From: Amblyomma americanum
Taxonomy: Eukaryota > Arthropoda > Arachnida > Ixodida > Ixodidae
Direction: 5' to 3'
Length of the DNA: 64,000 nucleotides
Assembly (NCBI RefSeq): GCF_052857255.1
Contig: NC_135504.1
Span: 133,288,929 to 133,352,928 of the forward strand
Shown: piece by piece, positions 23,101 to 32,676 of the stretch
Layout: every line of letters starts with the position of its first letter
How positions within the stretch are numbered: position 1 is the stretch's first letter
Made by a program: the position numbers and the translations under genes
The notes under the pieces: generated by a model
Databases searched by the model: none
Told to the model about the DNA's origin: nothing
The model's input: only the letters and a program-made list of their open reading frames with translations

Positions 23101-26100
23101 CATGAGAACGGCTAGCTGTCTTCCCACAGGCCTAATCGCCTGCATGTAGTCATAATGACCAGGCAGTGGAAAGCTTCTGTGAAATGTAGAATTGGCAATG
23201 GGGAAAGTAAAAATGCAGTATTCTGTACTAATGGGAGGCTTCAGTGCCAATGTTGGCAAAAAGCAGGCTGGAGACCAGGCAGTAGATGAATATGGCATTG
23301 GCACTAGGAATAGCAGAAGGTAGGTATTGAGTTCGCTGAACGCAATAACTTGAGAATCATGAATACTTTCTTCAGAAAACGGAAGAGCCGAAAGTGGACA
23401 TCGAAAAGCCCTAACGAGGAGACTAAAAATAAAATTGACTTCAAACTGTGTTCTAACCCTGGCATTGTGCAGCATGTGGAAGTAATCAGAAAGGTGTGAT
23501 GCAGTGACCACAGATTGGTAAGGTCTCAAATTAGTCTGGACTTGAAGAGGGAACGGAAAAGACTAGTAAAGAAGTCCATCAACAAATTAGCGGTAAGAGG
23601 GGAGGTAGAATAATTCAGGATTTCGCTACAGAACACATATTCAGCTTTAACCGAGGAAGACAACCTCAGTGTAGACGCAGAGAACAATAAAATTTCAGAG
23701 ATATTACCGAGTGCAGTGAAGAAGTAGTTCAGGGGGAGGAGTGCAGGGAAGAAGTTCTTTACCAGTAAACTATCCAAGCAGATGAAAGATTTGATTAAGA
23801 CATGAGAAAGTGTGAAAGCCTCCAACCCAACAGACAAGATAGAACTGGCAGAGCTATCAAAGCTGATCAACAGGCGTAAAGTATACGACATAAGGAAGTA
23901 TAATATGGAGAAAATCGAGCATTCTTAAAGAACTGTGGCAGCCTGGAAGCAGTGACAAGAAGATTAGGCGTAGGCAGAGATCAGATATATAGGCGCTTAG
24001 GGACAATTAAGGGGGCAACGTCATTACTAATATGGACAAGTTTGTCAAAGTAGCAGAGCAGTTCTATACTGACCTATACATTATTCAGAGTAGTGAGGAC
24101 AATGAGATTGGCAGTAGAGAAGAGCAATCAAACGTTCTGCCAGTAACGAAGACCGAGGTTAAGAAAGCTTTAGAAGCTATGAAAAAGGGGAAAGCAGCTG
24201 CGTAGGACGCGGTAACTACAGATTTGTTGAAGGATGGTGGGGCTATTGTGCTAGAAAAACTGGCCACCCTGTATAAGCATTGCCTCTTGGCATCGACGGT
24301 ACCGCAGTGAAACTGCCCACATTCAGGGCCACTGCACAGAATGCCTCCACTACAAAGTAGTCCGTTGTTAAAAGTTCTTTCAGCGCAAGCTAGAAGCTAA
24401 TCACAGGAAAAACTTATAAGGTCTGTATTCTAGAATTTTGGTGCCTGGCTGGTTTCATAATTCAATATAGTTGCATTATCGTTTACCACCTTCCAGCCTA
24501 GCAGGAAATAAACCACATATGCAGCAAAGGCCACTGATGCTACCACAGAGGCTGTGTGCTTGGCTACCAAGGTCACATGATAATCTACATCCCTTCCCTA
24601 CATTTCCTTTCATAGCCCACAGGCTGCTTCAAGATGCCTACTGTAAAGTGTTTGTGTTTGCAATAGCCAGGAATTATTGCATTAAAAGTAATATCCAGGA
24701 ATTGTTGCATTAAATGTTTGCCTTATTTTCATGTGAAGCAGCAATTTTAGTGTGGACTGCACTTGAGTTGGGTGTTTGATCTCTAACCTTTTGCAGGATC
24801 ATACAAGAATGCAGAGAAAAAAGCTAAGAAATATGAGATGAGCTCTGCAGTGGAAAGCTCTGCAATTTCTGGTAAGTGGAAAATCCTAAATTTTTAAACA
24901 TTAGTAAAATTAATGCATATTCAAAATATGCACGCATTTTTCTGTTTTAGGCAATGAAGGTCCGGATGGGCCTGACGTCCGGCTGCCATCGCCACCACCC
25001 CGGCTGCCATCGCCACCACCCCGGCTGCCATCGCCACCACCCCGGCTGCCATCGCCACCACCCCGGCTCCCGTCGCCACCACCCCAGCTGCCATCGCCAC
25101 CCCGGCTGATATCACCACCCTGTAAGCCTTTATCTGTGTTTAGCCTTTAGATTTGCATTGTTTCAGTTATGGCTTAGTGAATTTATGGTAATATCACATA
25201 GGAGAAAGGGGGGACACCCACCCTCTAGCCGTGCCTGCTTTTTATTGATCGCAAAAAATGCATATGGGTGACTCATGAATTTGAGCTCAATTAAGACCCT
25301 GTTGCAAAACTGCATTAAGTCTGCTTTCCTGCATAGCAAAAACCCCTTTACCACAGAGTCCATGCGAGTCCTTGAAAACCTTTCAAGAGGGAGAAGTTAT
25401 TTTCAAGGGCTGAAGAACAATTTGAGGTGAAGGCAACGGAACAGATTCTTTCAGTTGTCAACACGTGTGCCCTATCCTTAGACGATGTCATGGCCAGTTG
25501 ATACAGTGTTAGGTGGTAGCTTTAGAGATCACTTCTTGGTTTTTATCGTTGTTACAATGTTCTTTTTGGTGCCTTTAAAATCACCAGTCACACCTGTGTA
25601 GGCATGCGCTGTACCCTCAGAAGACCGAAGCATGCGGTGATTGATGTCAGACGTTCTTTCTGAGAAAAATGTACCCGGGCGTTGTTTACGGCGTCCCGTG
25701 TTCCGAATGTGACAGTGTCTACATTGGCGAGACTGGCAATTTTAAAAGGCACCTAAAAAAACATTGCAACGATAGGTTTGCCGAAAAGAGCAATTGTAGT
25801 GAGGTACTGTAAAAATTGAGTCATGAAGTTTATCATTTCATTGTTTTCAAGCAAAGGATGGAAGGTAGAATATAGTTTTTGTACTGAAAATTTAAAAGTG
25901 CACAGAAGACAGGGACAAGAGGACTGGATGGGACAAACGCTGCTCACAACTGGGTTTATAAGAAATATTTTATCATTAACAGCCCACCTGTGAAGTCATA
26001 GTCAGCATTGACTTGCACAATGTAACTGCCAAAGGCAGGAGAGAATTTTAAAATTGTAATTCATCAGAATGTAATCAATTGCCAGCAGAATAAGCAAGGC

Positions 26101-29100
26101 TAATCCCACCTGTAGCATGCAACTCAACTCTGCGGTCCTCTCATTCAAGTTGTTCTTGTGCTTTCAAATTTGCAGCATGATACCAGCTGGGGCAGCATAC
26201 AGCTTCGTTAAGGCTTTTTGTGTTTTTGAGGGTCCGCCAGAATAAAGGAGCAGTTTAAATTACTAAATCTGGTAGAATGAGATGACACCCTGAACAAGCA
26301 TGGTCTTAATGAATGGGAGCTCATAAATGCTTAATGCTAATTCTGTACGAGGCAGTTACGGTGTATATATATGTATCCTTTCAGCAGAAGTGCTGATGTA
26401 GCATTTTGGCATTATCTGTGTAGCATTACCTGTTTTATACTGAGTAATTTTTCCGTTCTTCCTGCATCAACACTAATGCTTCATGTTCGTGTCCAACGTC
26501 AGCCCTGCTTAGCAGCCACTCAATGGAGGCGGCCACACCAGCTGGTGCAAATTGCACTGCGGGCTGCCCGGCTGGTTCGGCCTCCACTGCAGGTGACCTT
26601 GAGGATGTGGAGGAAGCAACTAGCGATCGTAAGGCTTTTCGCTTTCTTTACTTGTATATGAAGAGCCTGAAAAGACGAGAATGCAGTGAGAGGATAGGAT
26701 GAGAATCTATTTTTTTGAAGTATGAGCCTAAACAGGCCTTGGTAGAAGTTCTGTTTTGCCTTAAAGGAGACCTAGTTGGTGGATATTTCAAAACGTGTGC
26801 TTTTAAAATGACCACTGTTTGTATAAATATGCCTGCTGCAAGTAATTCTTAATAGAAGTACTGAACCTAAGCGGTGATAAAATTTGCTACTTGACACTTC
26901 CACAGCTCTATCTCATTCCTACTAACTAGTTGCAGTGTGTTTTCCCGGCGAGTAGCAGTTTGTTTCCTTTAATTTCTTTTTTTGGTTCTGGATAGTGGTT
27001 TTGGTTCTGTTATTGTTGTTTCCCTTGGCCTATGCCACTAGAAAGCCACAACCTTTTAAAGACGGACCAATAGAAATAAAACAAACATTACAGATTGTGG
27101 CTCAGGACTGCAAAGTGGTCACTGTACTCTATACAGTTTCTCTAGTTTTTGTGCATATATTTTTTATGTGCCCAGCCTGCTGTGCTTTCTCACTACCACT
27201 GGCAGCTGTTGTCACAATGGAAGAATACACTTATGGCTGTTTCCATCCTTGCCATGATGTGACGGCAATCAAAATGGCAACCAAGCTGAATAGAAAACTG
27301 GTGGTACATAGAAGGAACAGTATTCAGAGCAGCAATTTTTAACTAAGGCATTGTCAGTGCATGGTGCATTTTTGATATATAGATCTGCAAGGGATAGAGC
27401 AGCTGTGCCTTATGGTGGAATCAATGGCAATTTAGTAGCTTAATGCAGAGCATGTTGACGCCCAGTGTTGGTTTACATTACCATCATCGATGCTGCAGTC
27501 CCACAGGGTGTTAATTGTTCTGACGTCCAGTGAAATCTTCCACAGCAGTTCATCATCCTGCAGAATCTCGCACTTCACAAACAACCTCACCATGACATTG
27601 TGTAGAACAGCCACAAATATGTTCCCTCGAGGCATCCACCACATTTGCATTACCCGTCCTGATATGTCAAACTTGCGGCCAGGTGCGCAGTTGTTCTCTG
27701 AAGGATGACAGCCATCTTGAACATATTCGTGAAGAAGCACCGAATGCTTAAGGGGCATTCACTCTTGGACACTCGGCGGAGAGAGCAAGCGAAATCCTCT
27801 GCCACCGAAAAAGCTGCATCGTTCACACTTCCCAACCACCTCGTCTGCGCTCATCGTCTGTGTGTCGTCTGCTCAAGGCGTACACAGATATGGCAAGAGG
27901 TTAATCCATGCTGTCTACGTACAATAACTGTATGCACGCTTACCTACGCTAAATGCAGCTATTTTGCCAGACGTTACGCCATTTCTAGCATTGTCGCTTT
28001 TAAATACATAAGATTAGCCTAGTGGCGCCATCTGGTGGTTACTCTCAAGCCTTTTTAAAAAAGGAAAGGATCGTCACCTAAAATAAAAAAAGAACACATT
28101 TATCACTCACACTTTTTTTATGGGTGAGATGAGACAAAGCGAAAGAGCGCTGGCGCTTTTATGGGCATTGAACGCGCTCAAACAGGCAGTAACAGCGACG
28201 AATTCAGTCCCAAACGAGGCGTCCCGCACCGAAGGGCGTCGCCATGTTTGTTGCCGAACTTCGTACTCTCCTTCCTATTGGCTGACGGGATTCGGCGGAT
28301 TTTTTTCCGGTGGCAGAATTCGGTCCTGGACCGATCAGGCTTACCGCTTGGTATTTCGGCGCAATCTCTGCCGCGGCAGCGGATTCCGCTCGTTCTCTCT
28401 GCCGAATGTCCACCAAGTGTGAACGCGCCATTACTTGGCCCTGAGCACAATTGATGAAGCACCGCATTACAAACTGGTAAAATATGTAGCCAGGAGACAT
28501 TACATGCATCAATCAGCCACAGAGAAACTGTGTGCGTGGCATCAGCTCTTTTGTCAGCTGCAGAAGAACCAACAACAGAGTGAGCTGGTCATCAGTGAAG
28601 AACCAAAAACAGCGCTCGCCCATCTTCTAGTCTGTCTTTATGGCGCTGTTTTTAGGTTTTCATCAGGTACCGGCACTCCCTGCAAGCGTTGCTGTTCTGA
28701 GTGGCAGTTCCACTGCAATTGGAACAGTGCCCCTTTCATCAACTATCAACACTCCCAAGAGTGCTGAGCATACAGCTAAAAGTAGAAAGGAAAACGAAAA
28801 ATCGTTCTCAAGAACCATGCAGAAAATTCTGGGCAGAGCTGTGGAGCAAACATAAAATTTCATTTACCGCATCATCCCTGATGCTAGTTTGTCTCCCCTT
28901 TATTTATGGTGCCATGCTCTGATTTTCGATTGCAAGCCAACACCCGCATTTCGGATTTTCAAATTTGAAAACAATAGGTCGACTTGCAAGCGTGTAAATG
29001 CAGTATATTGCTCATATTGCGTCCTTGAGGTGTAAATATATACATCTGCTGTGAAAGCCTGCCCTCACTGGAAACCTTGCTCGTTTCAGCGACAATGCTC

Positions 29101-32064
29101 AAGGTGCTGCGGCTGCTGCTAGAAATACGGCAGCAGCAGCGGGAAATCCTGCAGAGGGTGAGCCGGCTGGAGCAAGCTCGGCAAGAGCCGAGGACACGGT
29201 CGCCGTCTCCTCCTGTGAGCTCCCTCCCGCCACTGTGCCCTCAGCTGCCAGCCTTCAGTATTGAAGATTTTGAGGCGGCAGAAGCTGCTGTCAGAGATGA
29301 CAGAGTAGCAGCTGCCCTGGTAATTTAATTTTTCATTCAATGTTTTATTACAGTAGTCTGTTGGGTGCTTAATGTATATAGTTGAGATATTTATTGAAAA
29401 ATCTGAGCCCCAGAAGTAGATGCTTGCCATGCCTAAGCCATAATCATGCTGTTCTTGTATAAGTTTTCAGCTAATATAGTGGGAATGGATGAATTTTGAA
29501 AAGTCCGCACATAGTAGGGTTACTGTGACATTGTTAATAGTCTGTTTTATTACAACTGAAAATTCCGGAAACAGTCGCGCCCACTTATACCGAACATGAC
29601 AGTTGCATAGATTACTTTACACTAAGTCTAATTCCTGTATTACAGTGAAAAATCCAAACTCTCGTACAGAATTAACATTTGTTTCTTTTTTATTCGAAAT
29701 AAGTGCCTTAATTGTTTTTGCTTCTTCTACATTCGAAAGGAATGCATTGTTTCTGTTCCTTCTAAAATCGGATTGAACGTTTCTTCAAAATAGACCCTAT
29801 TTAATGCACTTTATAAGCTCCCAAGCGCAGCCGTGTGCTCCTTATCAAGATCCTTGGCTATAAGCGGACTGCAGGCACTATGCAATTAATCCCCATTGCC
29901 GCTTTCACGGCAGCTAGTGGTAGGTCAGGCCTGTTGTCATTAGCTTCCTACTAGTTCAGTGCTTGTAGTTCACATGGCATATTCGTTTAAAAGCATCAAC
30001 TATAGGGTTCATGACCTCTGCAACAAAGCACACAAGATGGTACAAAGGAAAGAAATTAACACGGACAGCACAGCTGTATCGGGGTATATAGCACAATTTC
30101 AGCTGATGGAAAAGGTGCGAAGGAAACAGGGCGAGAATTAACAAGAGTAATTAACATTTTGATTAGTAATTATATGCTGTCATTGACATATAGCACATTC
30201 TTGGCCACATGAGCAAGTTCTTCACTGATACTGATGGGGTACTAAGGCAAGGTTTACCTGCTTGGATATATGAGGGTGCAACTCTGATGATTCAGACGAA
30301 AATCTCTGTTACCTTGAAGTTTGAATTACAGAGTACTGTATCTGTGCTGCTAACAATGCTTTCAAGAGATATTTTAAGGCTGTCTTGATTTATTTAATCA
30401 CAGGACTATGTTATGCTCTACTATACTATTTGTGGCACATTCCATCAAAGTATTGAGCCTCATGAAGCTAGTGTAGTGTAATGTTAAGTCTATTTTTTGG
30501 TATGTATTTTGTTCACAAAGTTTGGCTGAGTTAAGGTGGCACACAAATTATTTTAATTATTGGTTTGAGACGATTGACTGGGAGTGCTGTTTCGGAGCTA
30601 ATTTTTTACATTATTCGTTGTTTTCCAATTAGGGAGACAGCTTTGATCAGTCTTTTGCCTGGCTATTGCTTTTTATGCCTTTCATTAATTGAAGTGCAGT
30701 ACTCCACTCCAACCAGGACAGTTTCAAGAACCATAGATGCTAATTTTAGTTGCATATTTTCCCTGTAGTGATGCATAAGACATGAATCACCATGGAGTAT
30801 TCCCTTACGAGTGCTAAACAATTTAATATTGAACTTCTTGATGCTGTTACGGTGGTCAAAATGTAAGAAGTGTTTCACATGAGGTGTAAAAAAAACACTA
30901 TAATTGCTGCTGTGTTGTAGCAGGTATACTACGATTACTTTCGAAGTCACACCGTTGTCTTTGCTATTGCGTTCTACAAGTTAAGTGGTTATAGAATGTG
31001 ATTTTTCATGTGAAATAACCGTTGGGCAACTGCAAATTTTTCCTTTCAGAAGAAGCAGCTTCTCCGCCTAGGCGGAAACAATTTAAAGGAGGTGGCGGCG
31101 AATGTCATGGGTGCTGTGATGGGGGTGGCTGTGCAGAGACTATTCAGCCTGCGGGGGAGGAAAGGAAAACGGCCATTCGTTGGCACAAAGCTGTGCAGGG
31201 TGGCAACAGGTATACCTGATTTTGAATTGCTGTAGCTTTTAATTTAGAAATATTGAGATTCCTGCTTTTAATCATGTACAAGTTTTTCCAAGCTATTTTC
31301 TTGCTGTATCTTACTGTAATTTTTTATAACAGCTGATGAATATTCTGTTGCTGTGTTTATGTGATTAGTTTGGAGGTCTTAGTCATAAAACTCCATAAAG
31401 AAGCAGCAGATGCCCTCAATCAAACCAATCATTTCCATTTGTCATATTGTAATCCGTTGTCATGAACTTCCCTGCAATGGCCACTTTGACGTTGACTGCA
31501 GTGCCTTCATGATAGCTCATTTTTTTTGCATTTCACTACTGTACAGTACTTGTGTTGTTTGTTGGGATACCTTGCGTGTCAGTAACGTGTGGTTTTTCTG
31601 TGTCAAATCATGAACTTGGATTTCCATATGCTTGCAGGAAGTGTATCGTTTTAAAAGTTGCATTTCTTGGTCTTAATGCACACTCACCTTGCACAGATGC
31701 CATCTGCGAGAGGCAGGGTGTCGACATCCTGGCAGCACAGGGTTTTATTGGCAGGTGGCTGCCCGGTGCGTGCGACCGAGGGGGCGGCCGAAAGAGGCGC
31801 TATGCCCAAGCTTTAGAGCCTCCTGAGTCTCACGCTCAAGCGCCACCTGCTAACCCCTGTGCTGGGTCAGCACCCTGCCCAGGCGCGCCCTCAGCCTCCT
31901 GCCCTGCAACCCCTCCAGGCATGGCCATCCTGTCCCACTCAGGGGTCCACCCAAGCTCTGCCCCCCCACAGCCTCCTCCTCACGCCCAGCCACCCTCCAC
32001 CCAAGCTCTGCCCCTTCCCCTGCCCCCCCACAGCCTCCTCGTCACGCCCAGCCACCCCACGTAG
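20200..32064 (+). CDS. seven-exon DUF4806-domain protein carried by the transposon
   Basis: The coding exons are 20200-20413, 24797-24871, 24951-25121, 26503-26628, 29090-29319, 31050-31209 and 31697-32064. All introns have GT-AG borders and the phases agree (1,1,1,1,0,1). The joined frame is open for 447 residues. The N-terminus has FAVVKFPMEDDSLAVVPVGW and CHWPKRR, an N-terminal region I recall from invertebrate DUF4806 proteins. SYKNAEKKAKKYE follows across the exon 1/2 join. Residues 97-153 are RLPSPPP repeats. A coiled coil starts at LRLLLEIRQQQREIL (about 200-224). DUF4806 spans about 248-360: LPAFSIEDFEAAEAAV, LLRLGGNNLKEV, KRPFVGTKLCRVATG and IGRWLPGACDRGGGRKRR. The tail is Pro/Ser-rich. 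An untranslated exon probably ends at the strong donor C|GTAAGT (19859) and splices to 20199. The role is unknown. An accessory DNA-binding factor of the element is a reasonable guess. Confidence 0.78.
20700..23060. other. part of intron 1 with no recognised feature
   Basis: Open frames up to about 100 codons occur (for example 20964-21254 and 21114-21419), but none shows a motif or a matching splice context. I see nothing I can name here. Confidence 0.5.
23090..24290 (+). pseudogene. RTE-like non-LTR retrotransposon relic
   Basis: Several frames together read like a tick RTE-type endonuclease-reverse transcriptase. GGFSANVGKKQAGDQAV (a decayed GDFNAKVG block) is followed by EYGIGTRNS near 23250-23310. 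Further on come LKRERKRLVKKSINKLA-like sequence near 23540, a stretch near 23900-24080 (SLEAVTRRLGV-like, DKFVKVAEQFYTDLY) and KKGKAAA then DLLKDGGAIVLEKLATLY near 24190-24270. Frameshifts and stops are scattered through it, and the catalytic RT motifs are missing. It lies in sense orientation inside intron 1 of the DUF4806 gene. Confidence 0.72.
24980..25117 (+). repeat. 21-bp coding minisatellite in exon 3
   Basis: Four exact copies of a 21-bp unit (CGGCTGCCATCGCCACCACC plus C, from 24980) are followed by one variant and two shortened units. It codes for RLPSPPP heptads inside the DUF4806 protein. Unit length keeps the frame, so copy number can vary without breaking the gene. Confidence 0.85.
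25600..25960 (+). pseudogene. Penelope-like element relic with GIY-YIG motif
   Basis: At about 25671-25770 one frame reads VVYGVPCSECDSVYIGETGN then FKRHLKKH, which is the GIY-YIG nuclease motif of Penelope-like retroelements. No reverse transcriptase is left. Downstream, GACAGGGACAAGAGGACTGG and ACAAACGCTGCTCACAACTG (about 25908-25950) resemble a Penelope-associated terminal sequence common in ticks. The relic lies in intron 3 of the DUF4806 gene. Confidence 0.65.
26629..27747. other. part of intron 4 with no recognised gene
   Basis: Open frames at 26995-27342 (plus) and 27432-27758 (minus, 108 codons with many aromatic residues) are longer than average. The minus frame looks somewhat protein-like (KFDISGRVMQMWWMPRGNIF), but I do not recognise a family. 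Confidence 0.4.
27751..28430. mobile_element. Harbinger-like MITE in intron 4
   Basis: TTA at 27748-27750 and 28431-28433 flanks a 680-bp insert. The left end AGGGGCATTCACTCTTGG and the reverse-complemented right end TGGCGCGTTCACACTTGG match at 14 of 18 bases. Similarity continues inward (CTCGGCGGAGAGAGCAAGCG against TTCGGCAGAGAGAACGAGCG). A TWA duplication is typical of PIF/Harbinger. No transposase is present. Confidence 0.68.
29320..31049. other. intron 5 of the DUF4806 gene
   Basis: The intron has a GTAATT donor and a TTTCCTTTCAG acceptor. It is AT-rich, with only short open frames and no motif that I recognise. Confidence 0.55.
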
Positions 32065-32105
32065 CACCCTTGCCACATGGGTTATTGCCCCACGGGCACA
32101 TGAGA

Positions 32106-32111
32106 AATAAA
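32106..32111 (+). terminator. polyadenylation signal of the DUF4806 gene
   Basis: AATAAA lies 42 bp after the TAG stop. It is followed by a T/GT-rich stretch (TGTTTGCTTGTTTCATTTGG) starting about 20 bp downstream, the normal arrangement for 3' cleavage. Confidence 0.65.
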
Positions 32112-32408
32112 AAAACATTTTTCTGAAATTCCTGTTTGCTTGTTTCATTTGGTAGCTGCTGGACATTAAGTAAAAAATGTGCATGAAATATTGTTTGCAA
32201 ATCAAAATACATATGCAATGAAAATACTGCATGCAGTTTTGAAATTTTAATGGGAGTTCGAACCAATTGCATATATATACAGCTAGAAGTCGCACGGTAT
32301 TGAAAGCCACGGACGGGACCTCTAAATGCATGCGATAATTCTGCACTGGTCTCGGAAAATAATGGAAATGCCTAGAGGTAGCCAAGATATGCCGGTATCC
32401 GAAAGGCA

Positions 32409-32664
32409 ACTATTCGGCCATATTGGGGCCACTATTCGGCCATATTGGAGCCACTATTCGGCCATACTGGAGCCATATTGGGCCCTATATTGGCAGTGAT
32501 GTTTGGGCCATTCTTGGCATTCAGATTGGCTGAACATCGGCCCAATCTTGGCGGGAATGTTGGGCCATGCTTGGAAAGAGTTGCGATTTGCCTAAATGCC
32601 AATGAAGGGCCGATATTCGCGCCAATTTTCGCCAATGATATGCCAACGGTGGCCCGATATTGGC
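32409..32664 (+). repeat. right subterminal repeats
   Basis: Three tandem 22-bp units (ACTATTCGGCCATATTGGGG plus CC) run 32409-32474. Scattered words of the form TTGGC, GGCCAT and CCAATCTTGGC continue to the end. They share CCATATTGG/CCAAT cores with the left subterminal region but differ in unit length. Confidence 0.82.
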
Positions 32665-32676
32665 GTGCTGCTTGGG
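32665..32676 (-). repeat. right terminal inverted repeat of the 24-kb element
   Basis: GTGCTGCTTGGG is the reverse complement of CCCAAGCAGCAC and pairs with 8484-8495 at 11 of 12 bases. The CA duplicate and satellite follow directly. Confidence 0.85.

Larger units (their letters stand above)
8484..32676. mobile_element. 24.2-kb CACTA/EnSpm-like transposon
   Basis: The left end reads CCCAGGCAGCAC (8484-8495). The right end, reverse-complemented, reads CCCAAGCAGCAC (32676-32665), so the 12-bp terminal inverted repeats have one mismatch. CA at 8482-8483 and 32677-32678 is the target duplication. Joining the flanks gives GCTCGTTACCAGCGCACATC, the same as the uninterrupted monomer at about 1410-1430, and the downstream variants also match that monomer pair. 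Subterminal repeats line both ends. The cargo is a Tnp2/DUF4218-type transposase (minus strand) and a divergent seven-exon DUF4806 gene (plus strand). The transposase type and 2-bp duplication fit EnSpm/CACTA, although the termini do not read CACTA. Several smaller transposons are nested inside. Confidence 0.87.

Noticed and set aside
28120..28512. Overlapping open frames on both strands near 28.1-28.5 kb
   Set aside because: They fall within the inverted-end MITE and its edge, and mirror each other on the two strands. No domain was seen.
31939..32409. 156-codon minus-strand open frame
   Set aside because: Its C-terminal part is antisense to the Pro-rich last exon of the DUF4806 gene and the rest has no motif.
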